Part shown: positions 54,221 to 62,810 of the stretch, piece by piece
Layout of the letters: every line of letters starts with the position of its first letter
Numbering within the stretch: position 1 is the first letter of the stretch
NCBI GenBank assembly: GCA_945919795.1
Contig: CAMEJJ010000005.1
Coordinates: forward strand, 1 to 64,000
Direction of reading: 5' to 3'
Length of the DNA: 64,000 nucleotides
Source: an uncultured Lachnospiraceae bacterium
GTDB lineage: Bacteria; Bacillota; Clostridia; Lachnospirales; Lachnospiraceae
The notes under the pieces: model-generated
Seen by the model: only the letters and a program-made list of their open reading frames with translations
The model's database searches: none
What the model was told of the DNA's origin: nothing
Made by a program: the position numbers and the translations under genes

Positions 54221-55525
54221 TTATAAATCGCTGTCCGTCTTCTTACTCTGGTTGTAATAAGCGATAATTTCCTTTTTCTTGCCTAGGAATAAATCCACCA
54301 AATCCGGGTCAAAATCCGTTCCCGCTCCCTCTTCAATAATCCGAAAACACTTCTCAAGCGGCATGGCATCACGATAACATCTTTTTGCTGATATGGCATC
54401 AAATACATCCGCAATTGCCATAATGCGGGCATGAATCGGAATTTCTTCTTCGCTCAATCCATCCGGATAACCTGTTCCATTCCATTTTTCATGATGATGA
54501 CGTGCAACCTCATATGCGATTTTCTCATAATCGGGATCATCCAGATCCGAGAAAGTCTTTTCAATAATCTCGCCACCGATTTTGGCATGATCCTTCATAA
54601 TTTCGTATTCTTCAGCAGTCAGCTTACCCGGTTTTTGCAAAATATGATCAGGTGTCGCGATTTTACCGATATCATGCATGGGTGCAGCATCTAAAACATG
54701 CATCACATAGTCTCTGGAAAGAACCAAACGGTATTTGGGATGAAGCCAAAGGGAATCCAAAATAATCCTGACATACTCCCTGGTCCGATTAATATGTCCA
54801 CCGGTATTATTATCCCGGTTTTCAACCAATGTTGCAAATCCGGTTACCATATTGGCATTGTAATTCTGCAGGCGACGAAGAGCCGGGTCTTCAAAATTCA
54901 CATAGAGATTGATTACCGTAAATGCAGGTACAACAGATGTCATCAGGATTTCCGGAAAAATAAGCTGTGCAATCAAAACACCAAGTGCTAACACCATTAA
55001 TACGATAATTCCAAACAAATTCTTTTTCTCAATCGTTTTGCGATGAATCAGTATCACACCAAAAATAATCAGGAAATGTAAAAACAGGGATGCAAAACAG
55101 ACATAAACAGAATTACCCATGGAATAGTTGGTGGTTCTTCCCTTTATATAGTACAACTCATCCATAAACAGAATAATCAATGCAATGGAAACAATCCCCG
55201 GAAGCATTAACATAAACCGCATCGTTGCTGAATTGATACCGATTGTCATCCGGATGATGTATAAAAAAATAGCAATTGTCAGCATATCCATCAATATAAA
55301 AAACAAAGCATGGCAGATCATATTAAACCATCCGGGAACTTTATCCATATGATTGACCGTCCACGCCGTAATCCCATCAAACACAATTGCCCATGGCGCA
55401 ATAATAAGAATGGCATCAAAATAGCCATTGCATGGCAGCTTTTTTTGAAGTGTATCTTTCATATATTCAGCGTTAAAATACAAAACCACCAGTAAACATC
55501 CTATCTGAAGTTTAACGTCTAACAT
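54221..55525 (-). CDS. Seven-helix membrane sensor with HD-GYP domain
   Basis: 434 residues. Seven predicted membrane helices in the first 215 residues form a probable sensor, and a short linker leads to an HD-GYP domain: TGGHINRTREY, MHDIGKIATPDHIL, HHHEKWNGTGYPDG and ADVFDAISAKRCYRDAM. All metal ligands and the GYP tripeptide are present, so c-di-GMP hydrolysis is likely. GAGGG precedes the ATG. The small Cys-rich protein follows in the same operon. Confidence 0.92.
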   Translation of the reverse strand: MLDVKLQIGCLLVVLYFNAEYMKDTLQKKLPCNGYFDAILIIAPWAIVFDGITAWTVNHMDKVPGWFNMICHALFFILMDMLTIAIFLYIIRMTIGINSATMRFMLMLPGIVSIALIILFMDELYYIKGRTTNYSMGNSVYVCFASLFLHFLIIFGVILIHRKTIEKKNLFGIIVLMVLALGVLIAQLIFPEILMTSVVPAFTVINLYVNFEDPALRRLQNYNANMVTGFATLVENRDNNTGGHINRTREYVRIILDSLWLHPKYRLVLSRDYVMHVLDAAPMHDIGKIATPDHILQKPGKLTAEEYEIMKDHAKIGGEIIEKTFSDLDDPDYEKIAYEVARHHHEKWNGTGYPDGLSEEEIPIHARIMAIADVFDAISAKRCYRDAMPLEKCFRIIEEGAGTDFDPDLVDLFLGKKKEIIAYYNQSKKTDSDL

Positions 55526-55588
55526 AATTCCCTCTTTTATCCTTTAAACCGGTTACGCTATATCGTCCGTATTCGCTAGTGCAATGGT

Positions 55589-55873
55589 TTAGTGTTTCTC
55601 ATCCTCTACGTAATCCTCAATAAATTCCTGAGACAGGTCTGCTTTTAATTCAACCTGATTGCCTTCTTTAAAAGGATCCTTTTGTAACGCCTTCATATCA
55701 ATACCGGCATCTTTCTTGGAAGTTTGAAATCCAAGCACCAGTGTAACCACACACAAAAACAGCCATACGACTCCATTTCCAACTTTTCCACCGCCAAAAA
55801 ACTCCATACAGGCATCTATCATAAATAAGAAAGCGGCAACATAATATACGATTACCATAGCATTTTTCTTCAT
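55589..55873 (-). CDS. Small membrane protein of unknown function
   Basis: 94 residues: two membrane helices (about 5-22 and 31-48) and an acidic cytoplasmic tail (FIEDYVEDEKH). GAGG precedes the ATG by five bases. It lies 63 bases upstream of the HD-GYP gene and could be cotranscribed with it. No family recognised. Confidence 0.65.
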   Translation of the reverse strand: MKKNAMVIVYYVAAFLFMIDACMEFFGGGKVGNGVVWLFLCVVTLVLGFQTSKKDAGIDMKALQKDPFKEGNQVELKADLSQEFIEDYVEDEKH

Positions 55874-56032
55874 TTTTTCCTCTTTTCACTCTTAAAAACA
55901 GTAAAGAATACAGGCAATTGCAAAGCACAAAACCACAAAATCTTATGCATGTTACAATTGCCTTATTTCCATTACATTTAAAATACTAAAATCCGTCCTA
56001 ATTGGGCCACTTTTAACCCTGGTATCATAGGA

Positions 56033-56350
56033 TTATTCATTAACAAATTTTACAGCCGTACCATAGGCAATGACTTCCGCAGCTCCCTGCATGATTGCAG
56101 AAGAGGCATAACGGACATTAACAATAGCATCTGCACCGAGTGCTTCTGCTTCCGCTACCATTCTCTTTGTAGCAAGCGCTCTTGCCTCGTTCATCATTTC
56201 ATTGTAGGCCGTCAATTCACCACCGACTAAGGTTTTAAAACCTGTGGTAATATCCTTACCAACATTTTTGGACTGAATGGTACTTCCCTTAACCAGCCCT
56301 AACATTTCCAATTCCTTTTTGCTGATGTAATCAGTATTGACTAAGATCAT
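56033..56350 (-). CDS. YbjQ/heavy-metal-binding-domain family protein
   Basis: 105 residues, the full length of the YbjQ (DUF74) fold. GGELTAYNEMMNEARALATKRM and GADAIVNVRYASSAIMQGAAEVIAYGTAV are the family signature. Proteins form pentamers; function unknown. Its start overlaps the end of the upstream membrane protein gene by 20 bases, with GGGAG before the ATG. Confidence 0.93.
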   Translation of the reverse strand: MILVNTDYISKKELEMLGLVKGSTIQSKNVGKDITTGFKTLVGGELTAYNEMMNEARALATKRMVAEAEALGADAIVNVRYASSAIMQGAAEVIAYGTAVKFVNE

Positions 56351-56558
56351 CTTCTTCTCCCTTTCTTATTTCATGAATTCTTTGTACACAAACATATATC
56401 ATTACACCGGTCAGTAAAACCGGAATAATACCAAACAATAACTTGACAGCCATCTGATCTATGACAGAAATCAGCACGCCAAAATAGAAAACATAATATG
56501 CAATCACCAGAATCGTAATCACAATCGGCGCAATCATTTTCTTTCCATGTTCATCCAT
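56331..56558 (-). CDS. Small membrane protein coupled to YbjQ
   Basis: 75 residues, two membrane helices (about 9-32 and 38-58) and a charged tail (RIHEIRKGEEDDLSQY). AGGAGG precedes the ATG by eight bases. It overlaps the YbjQ-like gene by 20 bases and probably anchors or partners it. No family recognised. Confidence 0.7.
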   Translation of the reverse strand: MDEHGKKMIAPIVITILVIAYYVFYFGVLISVIDQMAVKLLFGIIPVLLTGVMIYVCVQRIHEIRKGEEDDLSQY

Positions 56559-56605
56559 GGTATCATCCTCCTATTCTTACGCAGTCTATATTCATTATCA
56601 GTAAC

Positions 56606-57973
56606 TCATGCCGGTATTTGAGGTTCATCCAGACGTTTCAAATATATTTTACACAAAAACAGGCAAATCGTAAATGAAATAATGATAGAAATTGGCTGAG
56701 CCTCCTGAATTCCCGCCATACCACGCAAATTAGCAAGCACTAACAAGCTTGGAATAAAAACAAGTCCGCTCCGAAGACTGGAGCCAAAACTGGCGAGCAA
56801 TTTTGCTCCCGTACTTTGAAATCCCATCTCCACCATCATCGTAAGCGGAATAAATAACTGTCCGAGACACATCAGATGCAAGGCTCTGACTCCAAGTAAA
56901 ATGACCTCTTTATCATCCCTCAATATCTGAATCAGAAATGGGGCAAATGCATACATAGGGATTGCTAAAATCAATAATACCAGTTCTTCTCCCAATAATG
57001 CTGTAAAAAATGCCTTTTTGACACGATCTTTTTTGCCGGCACCAAAATTAAAGCTGCTGATTGGCTGAAAGCCCTGTCCAATTCCAATGGCAATTGCCAT
57101 CGGGAAAAAGCTGATTCGTGAAACAATACTCATAGCCGCCACTGCTTCATCATGATATACTCCGGCCGCATTATTTAATAACATGGTTGCGATACTGTTT
57201 AATCCCTGTCTTAACAAACTTGGAAATCCTGTTGCCATCACATTCGCAATCGGTCCGATTTCTCTTGCCACAAAGCGGATGGAAATTCTTGTCTGCGTCC
57301 TTCCCGTCAAAAACATCCCAAGCAGTATCACAAAACTAAATACCTGTGAGACGGCCGTTGCGATTCCTGCTCCGGCAATCCCGAGTTTGAATCCAAAAAT
57401 GAGAAGGGCATCTAACCCGATATTTAACAAAGCACCGGTCATCATACCGACCGTTCCAAGCTTTGCCTTTCCTTCATATCGAAGCAAATTGTTCATGGTC
57501 AGACAGGAAGTAAAAAACGGTGCCGCAAGCGCAATATAGGAAATATAGGTTTTAGCATAAGGAGCAATCGTACTTGTACTTCCCAAAACGGTAAGAATTG
57601 GGTCCATAAACAAAAAAGTAGCAATCATCATCAACAGTCCCATAAAAAAGGATAGAAAAAATCCTGTTGAAGTATATTTCGTCGCCTCGCGGACATCTTT
57701 TTGTCCCAGCATTCTGGACATGATACTTCCTGCACCCTGTCCACACATAAAGGCAACCGCCTGCAAAATTGCCATAAATCCAAACACAACTCCGGTTGCA
57801 CCGCTCTGACTGGTTCCGAGTGTTCCCACAAAAGCAGTATCTGCCAGATTATAGATATTGGTAATCATCATACTGATAATCGTAGGAATCGACAACCGCA
57901 ACAGTAAATGTTCTACCGGCTCTGTCGTCATTTGCAGAAACTGTTTATTTTGTTTTTCCTGCTCTGTTTCCAT
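56606..57973 (-). CDS. MATE family efflux transporter
   Basis: 455 residues, twelve membrane helices. LLRLSIPTIISMMITNIYNLADTAFVG and GQGFQPISSFNFGAGKKDRVKKAF are MATE signatures. The likely start is the ATG at 57973; a TTG three codons earlier is possible and AAGGAAG is far from the ATG. It exports cationic compounds or drugs by cation antiport; substrate unknown. A MITE-like element lies 40 bases upstream of it. Confidence 0.92.
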   Translation of the reverse strand: METEQEKQNKQFLQMTTEPVEHLLLRLSIPTIISMMITNIYNLADTAFVGTLGTSQSGATGVVFGFMAILQAVAFMCGQGAGSIMSRMLGQKDVREATKYTSTGFFLSFFMGLLMMIATFLFMDPILTVLGSTSTIAPYAKTYISYIALAAPFFTSCLTMNNLLRYEGKAKLGTVGMMTGALLNIGLDALLIFGFKLGIAGAGIATAVSQVFSFVILLGMFLTGRTQTRISIRFVAREIGPIANVMATGFPSLLRQGLNSIATMLLNNAAGVYHDEAVAAMSIVSRISFFPMAIAIGIGQGFQPISSFNFGAGKKDRVKKAFFTALLGEELVLLILAIPMYAFAPFLIQILRDDKEVILLGVRALHLMCLGQLFIPLTMMVEMGFQSTGAKLLASFGSSLRSGLVFIPSLLVLANLRGMAGIQEAQPISIIISFTICLFLCKIYLKRLDEPQIPA

Positions 57974-58012
57974 ATGGTTCAAATGCTTCCTTTTATTCTT
58001 CTAACTATTATT

Positions 58013-58176
58013 TTGTAATTGTGTAGCTGAGTAAATTTGCTATTCTATCACAGACGCGTTCTCGCTTGGATGACAACGTAACAGTACTAAATTCGCAATA
58101 AATTGCTCATTAAGTGCTGACGTTGTCATACAGTCTGTGAGTAGAATGGCAAATTTACTCAGCTACACAATTGCAA
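58013..58176 (-). mobile_element. MITE-like palindromic element, full copy
   Basis: 164 bases. The left end TTGTAATTGTGTAGCTGAGT continues to AAATTTGCTATTCTA, and the right end is its inverse with few changes, giving terminal inverted repeats of about 45 bases. The centre has GACAACGT/ACGTTGTC arms and TTAAGTGCTGACG. It has no coding capacity. It lies between the GNAT and MATE genes. Its reverse complement resembles the copy at 62628-62797. Confidence 0.85.
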
Positions 58177-58177
58177 T

Positions 58178-58666
58178 TCATATCTCTTTCTCATAACAAT
58201 AAAATGGCTGCTCATACAGAAATACTTCTCCAACCTTTGAAAAGTGTAAATGACGGTACGAGCGCAAAGCCTTTTCGTTATATTTATTTACAAGATAATG
58301 AATACTTTTATAACCTCTCTTTTTAATCTCATGCATGGCACATTTTAGCATTTCCTGCGCCAGTCCCTGATTCTGACATTCCACTTTTACCGCTAATCTT
58401 GCCACCTCTTTTCCGGGGGCAAGTTCCTTGGACCAACAGTCCAGTCTCTCCACTTCTTCGTCCATGTCCAGCGAAATGGCAGCAATGATTGCACCGTTTG
58501 CATCTCTTTTAATCAGCAGAGCATCATGGGCCAGATCAAAATCAATCTCCCACTCTGTCGGATATTGTTCCGTCCATGGACAAAATTCACGCCCAAGCTG
58601 TGAGCGGTATAGATTTAATATTTCTTTTTTATCCGCTGCCGTCGCCAGCTCATATCTTTGTTCCAC
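58178..58666 (-). CDS. GNAT family N-acetyltransferase
   Basis: 162 residues from the GTG at 58666, which has AAGGAG six bases upstream; an earlier in-frame GTG overlapping the cyclase stop has none. The acetyl-CoA-binding region is VARLAVKVECQNQGLAQEMLKCAMHEI (the Q/RxxGxG/A-type loop as CQNQGLA). It follows the diguanylate cyclase gene and is probably cotranscribed. Substrate unknown. Confidence 0.87.
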   Translation of the reverse strand: MEQRYELATAADKKEILNLYRSQLGREFCPWTEQYPTEWEIDFDLAHDALLIKRDANGAIIAAISLDMDEEVERLDCWSKELAPGKEVARLAVKVECQNQGLAQEMLKCAMHEIKKRGYKSIHYLVNKYNEKALRSYRHLHFSKVGEVFLYEQPFYCYEKEI

Positions 58667-58680
58667 TGTTTTCTCCTTAT

Positions 58681-60513
58681 TCACACTTCCTGTTCTTCAT
58701 GATAAAAAGTACATCTGCATCCTTTTATCTTTTTGCTTTCATAAAGCATCATATCAACCTGTTTATAGATTTCTTCGAAGGAAATCCGTTCATTTCCGTC
58801 ATACAAGGAAGCTCCCACACTAATGTGGATGGTTTCCCCTTTCAGTTCCGGCAAATCGATGCTTCCCACAATCCGAAACAGCACTTCTATCCGTTCATTT
58901 CCATCTTCCTCGTTGTCAATTTCAGAAGCATAAACCGAAAATTCATCGCCGCCCAGACGCATGATGATATCATCTTTACCAAACACTTCTTCTAAAGCTC
59001 TTGCAATGGCTATCAATACTTTATCACCGACATCATGTCCATAGGTGTCATTGACCGATTTAAAACTGTCAACATCCAGTAAAAGCATCATACCTCTTTG
59101 CTTTTTCAATAAACATTCCGCAATTTCCTTTTCTCCATAACCGCGGTTATGTATACCGGTCAGTTGATCGGTCTGGGAAAGCTTTAGCAGTTCCTTTTCT
59201 CTCCGCTTTTCTTTATCAATAACTTCCACCGCATATATAACATGACTGACATGTTCCAGATCATTTCCTTCGACAATGAATCTGGCACGGCACCATCCAT
59301 TGCTTTTTCCCACAAACTCATAGGACAAAGTGCGATTACCTCTTAATCTTTCGGGGAGAGTACTTAAATCAACAAATTGAAGAATTCCTTCTCTAAACGG
59401 CTCGGAAGTCATTCCTGCCATTGCATTGTGCAATTGCTGTGAGGCAGTCTGAGTCTTTTTATCGATAAAGCTGTTTATGATTTCATTACTCTTTATTTCT
59501 ACAATCCGTTCTTTTTCAATATTAATCAGATGCATGGATAAATAAATATTGGAAAGACTGATTAATCCGCTTGTCTTGGCCTGAAGAATCATAGCACGAT
59601 TTCCCCTGTTTAAAACAAGAATCACAACCAGAACAAGAAACGTCAAAATAGCAAATATGGAAACAACCGTATCGGAAATCATATCTTTAAAGCTTACTGA
59701 CAGACTGGGATTATCCGATGCTACTACTAGATACAACCCAAGACCTTCCATATACTTAGTAATCACATATCCTTCATTTACTTTCTGATATTGATAATCC
59801 AGTTGGGACTCATCTAAATCCAGATTATTCAATACCGTATTTTTAATGTTGATATTGTCCACATCAATCTGAACCAGACCATCATCATTTATCAATGTAA
59901 TCCGCACCTGATACTTATCTTGTGCTTCTACCAGCTCTTTTTGCAATTCATCCACAACCACGCTGACACCACAGACTCCAAGTAAATTCCCGTCTTCATC
60001 CTCAATCCGGTTATCTACAAAGACCAACCATTCATTTCGATTGTTTTCATCAATGTCTATATCAAAATCATAATCAATATTTTGCTCCAAAAAATTGGAA
60101 TACCAGATATCATACTCGTCATTTTGCAGATCCAAAACTTTATTCATTCCTGCCTGTGTATAGTATTTCAGACTATCAGCTGAAACAACGAAAGCAGAAG
60201 TAAAATCCATTCCATCTGTTAATGAACACAGATATTTCTGCACGGTTTCTTCCATTTCCTCATCCGACAAATCGGGCTCCTGTTCCAGCAAAGAAATCAA
60301 AAAGGAATCGTGCGCCATCGTTTGTCCTACATTGAGTGGTCTTTGTAATTCCTGATTTAAGTTGTCATAGATACTGCCCGCAATTACTTTTGCATAGGAT
60401 TCCTCATGACTGCTCATGACTGTCTGCAAAGAATCAATGGAAACTGCAGTGGATATTATAAAGCTAACGATAATAAGTATTACGACCAAATAAGCAAAGT
60501 AATTTTTATTCAT
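58681..60513 (-). CDS. Membrane diguanylate cyclase with extracellular Cache sensor
   Basis: 610 residues. Membrane helix at about 8-24, a large extracellular dCache-like domain (about 30-280, with GVCGVSVVVDELQKELVEAQ), a second helix (about 283-303), a PAS-like linker, and a GGDEF domain (about 445-605). The motif RLGGDEFSVYASEID is intact, so cyclic-di-GMP synthesis is expected. The inhibitory RxxD site four residues before the conserved MR is absent (GKDD here). GGAG precedes the ATG by eight bases. Confidence 0.93.
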   Translation of the reverse strand: MNKNYFAYLVVILIIVSFIISTAVSIDSLQTVMSSHEESYAKVIAGSIYDNLNQELQRPLNVGQTMAHDSFLISLLEQEPDLSDEEMEETVQKYLCSLTDGMDFTSAFVVSADSLKYYTQAGMNKVLDLQNDEYDIWYSNFLEQNIDYDFDIDIDENNRNEWLVFVDNRIEDEDGNLLGVCGVSVVVDELQKELVEAQDKYQVRITLINDDGLVQIDVDNINIKNTVLNNLDLDESQLDYQYQKVNEGYVITKYMEGLGLYLVVASDNPSLSVSFKDMISDTVVSIFAILTFLVLVVILVLNRGNRAMILQAKTSGLISLSNIYLSMHLINIEKERIVEIKSNEIINSFIDKKTQTASQQLHNAMAGMTSEPFREGILQFVDLSTLPERLRGNRTLSYEFVGKSNGWCRARFIVEGNDLEHVSHVIYAVEVIDKEKRREKELLKLSQTDQLTGIHNRGYGEKEIAECLLKKQRGMMLLLDVDSFKSVNDTYGHDVGDKVLIAIARALEEVFGKDDIIMRLGGDEFSVYASEIDNEEDGNERIEVLFRIVGSIDLPELKGETIHISVGASLYDGNERISFEEIYKQVDMMLYESKKIKGCRCTFYHEEQEV

Positions 60514-60542
60514 ATGAATTACTCCATAATCGCCGAATCATT

Positions 60543-60590
60543 TTATATCATGATACCAACGGCTTTTGATTCTAGTATCATATCATAGTA
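60543..60590. repeat. Dispersed GGTATCATGGGG-family repeat, short copy
   Basis: ATGATACCAACGG and TAGTATCATATC flank a short AT-rich centre. It matches the second half of the repeats at 17678 and 18238 with a shorter loop. Confidence 0.55.
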
Positions 60591-60612
60591 TTCCAAAAAT
60601 CTAAAAATGATA

Positions 60613-61983
60613 CTATGCAAACGATTCAGAGTGGTTTTCTCCTATGTGATTTACAACTCTTTTGAATATGATCATCATCATACATATACTCACACAAAGA
60701 GCAAAAACTTCCGCGATCGGGAATGCCCACCAGACATAAATGACATTGCCGAGTTTTGCTAACAGCCATGCTGCCGGCAACAGAACAATCAATTGTCTGA
60801 TTAAGGATACCCACATACTGTAGATTCCGTTACCGAGCGCCTGATAAAAACTACTGAAAACAATGCCAATAGCCGCAAGCGGGAAATGAAGGCTGATGAT
60901 ACGCAAAGCCGGAACTCCGATCTCCATCATATGATCCGATGCCGCAAACATTTTTAAAAATAAATCCGGAACGGAGTGGAATAACAATAATCCAAACAGC
61001 ATGATTCCCATGGCATAAGTGACAGCAAGCTTTAAGGTCTTAACCACACGTTCCCGTTTTCCGGCACCATAATTATAAGCAATAATAGGCACCATACCGT
61101 TGTTTAACCCAAATACCGGCATAAAGACAAAGCTCTGAATTTTGAAATAAACGCCAAATACAGCCGCTGCCGTTGAGGAAAAGGATATCAAAATCCGGTT
61201 CATGCCATATGTCATCACAGAACCGATTGCCTGCATAATAATCGACGGAATTCCGACCGAATAGATTTTCCCGATTACCGGAATATCCGGTTTAAAACCT
61301 TTCAGGCTCAACGAAATTTCTTTATTATATTTCAGATTAAAAAACAAAGCCAATCCGCTGCCAACACACTGTCCGAAAATCGTTGCTACTGCAGCTCCTG
61401 CCACGCCTAGCTTCGGCATTCCAAACAGACCAAAAATCAAAATCGGGTCCATAACAATGTTAATAATCGCACCAACAGACTGGGTAATCATGGAATAAAT
61501 TGTTTTTCCGGTTGACTGCAATAATTTTTCCAGCATCATCTGCATCAGCATACCGATTGAGAAAATACAGACAATAGACAAATACTGAATTCCATAGGTG
61601 ACAATTTCCGCATCATCGGTCTGACTGCGATAAAATGTGCCGATAAAAAAAATACCGATTGCCAAAGCAATCAGATAGGTCACCACCGCTAAAAACAAAC
61701 CGTTTACTGCTGCCTTGCTCGCCTTTTCATTATTTTTTTCTCCCAAAGCCTTGGATAAAACGGCATTTACTCCGACACCGGTTCCTGTACTAAGGGCAAT
61801 TAATAATGCCTGTATAGGAAATGCCAGCGAAACCGCCGTCAAAGCATTTTCATTGATTCTGGACACAAAAATACTGTCAACAATATTGTAAAGTGCCTGC
61901 ACTAACATAGATATCATCATCGGGAGTGACATACTCATTAACAACCGGTTAACCGGCATAACTCCCATTTTGTTTTCTTCCAT
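60613..61983 (-). CDS. MATE family efflux transporter
   Basis: 456 residues from the ATG at 61983, which has GGAGGAG six bases upstream. LLMSMSLPMMISMLVQALYNIVDSIFV and NNGMVPIIAYNYGAGKRERVVK are MATE motifs. Twelve membrane helices. It is a paralogue of the MATE gene at 56.6 kb but not adjacent to it. The gene stands alone between the cyclase and ATP synthase genes. Confidence 0.93.
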   Translation of the reverse strand: MEENKMGVMPVNRLLMSMSLPMMISMLVQALYNIVDSIFVSRINENALTAVSLAFPIQALLIALSTGTGVGVNAVLSKALGEKNNEKASKAAVNGLFLAVVTYLIALAIGIFFIGTFYRSQTDDAEIVTYGIQYLSIVCIFSIGMLMQMMLEKLLQSTGKTIYSMITQSVGAIINIVMDPILIFGLFGMPKLGVAGAAVATIFGQCVGSGLALFFNLKYNKEISLSLKGFKPDIPVIGKIYSVGIPSIIMQAIGSVMTYGMNRILISFSSTAAAVFGVYFKIQSFVFMPVFGLNNGMVPIIAYNYGAGKRERVVKTLKLAVTYAMGIMLFGLLLFHSVPDLFLKMFAASDHMMEIGVPALRIISLHFPLAAIGIVFSSFYQALGNGIYSMWVSLIRQLIVLLPAAWLLAKLGNVIYVWWAFPIAEVFALCVSICMMMIIFKRVVNHIGENHSESFA

Positions 61984-62084
61984 TTTTACTCCTCCGATCT
62001 TTTGTAACACGCCATAATTATAACCTAAAATATTATTATACCATAGTTTTTTCTTTTAAAATCTGCTTTTTGCACGAAAAAAAG

Positions 62085-62116
62085 TTCATAAAAAGAACCG
62101 TTTCTTAAGAAACGGT
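62085..62116 (-). terminator. Terminator of the ATP synthase operon
   Basis: ACCGTTTCTTAAGAAACGGT (62097-62116) is a perfect 20-base palindrome, followed on the minus strand by TCTTTTTATG. It lies about 65 bases past the atpC stop. Confidence 0.8.
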
Positions 62117-62178
62117 CGACATCAGTTTTATTCAATCATCCGTAAAAATTTATTCGTGAGATTCACGTTCTATGCATA

Positions 62179-62601
62179 TTACAGATTTAAATTTTTCAAT
62201 TGCTCCACTCCACGAAGACGCGCCATTGCCCTTGCCATGGACGCCTGCGAAACATGATATTCCATCAGGCTCTGTTTTTGCTGCAGTTGTTCTTTTGCCC
62301 GCTCTAAAGCCGCCTGAGCACGGAATTTATCTATTTCCTCCGGTTTTTCCGCCGAATAAACTAAAACATTGACCAAATTGTGCTCGACCTTGATCAGACC
62401 ATCGGACACAATCGCCCTCTGCCACTGTGTTTCTCCCGGTTTGCGAAAACGGATTTCTCCGACTTCGATGGTTGTGGTCATGGGCTCATGATTTGCTAAA
62501 ATTGCCATTTCTCCATCATAACCGGGGAACACAAAGCTTTCGCATTCCCCATCGAAAAACACTTTATCACACGCTATAATTTTTAACTGAAAATAATTCA
62601 T
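62179..62601 (-). CDS. atpC: ATP synthase F1 epsilon subunit
   Basis: 140 residues: beta-sandwich N-terminal domain (MNYFQLKIIACDKVFFDGECESFVFPG, GYDGEMAILANHEPM, IVSDGLIKVEHNLVNVLVYSAE) and helical C-terminal hairpin (AALERAKEQLQQKQSLMEYH). It is last in the operon after atpD. The usual short spacing to atpD is replaced here by a 209-base gap holding a MITE-like element. Identification is secure. Confidence 0.97.
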   Translation of the reverse strand: MNYFQLKIIACDKVFFDGECESFVFPGYDGEMAILANHEPMTTTIEVGEIRFRKPGETQWQRAIVSDGLIKVEHNLVNVLVYSAEKPEEIDKFRAQAALERAKEQLQQKQSLMEYHVSQASMARAMARLRGVEQLKNLNL

Positions 62602-62627
62602 ATGATTCCCTGATTTCTAATTTCTCG

Positions 62628-62797
62628 TTTTGCAATTGTGCTTTCTAAGAAAGTTTGTGTATTCTACTCACAGACTGTATGTGGGCGTCAGCACTTAATG
62701 AGCAATTTTTTGCAAATTTAGTACTGTTACATTGTCATCCAAGTGAGAACGCGTCTGTGATAGAATATGCAAATTTCGTGGAAACACAATTGCAAAA
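62628..62797 (+). mobile_element. MITE-like palindromic element between atpD and atpC
   Basis: 170 bases. TTTTGCAATTGTGCTTTCTA and its inverse AAACACAATTGCAAAA form the ends. The interior CAGACTGTATGTGGGCGTCA and GAACGCGTCTGTGATAGAAT match the element at 58013-58176 in reverse orientation. It lies wholly in the spacer between two co-transcribed genes. Confidence 0.85.
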
Positions 62798-62810
62798 TGG
62801 ACGTTTACAT

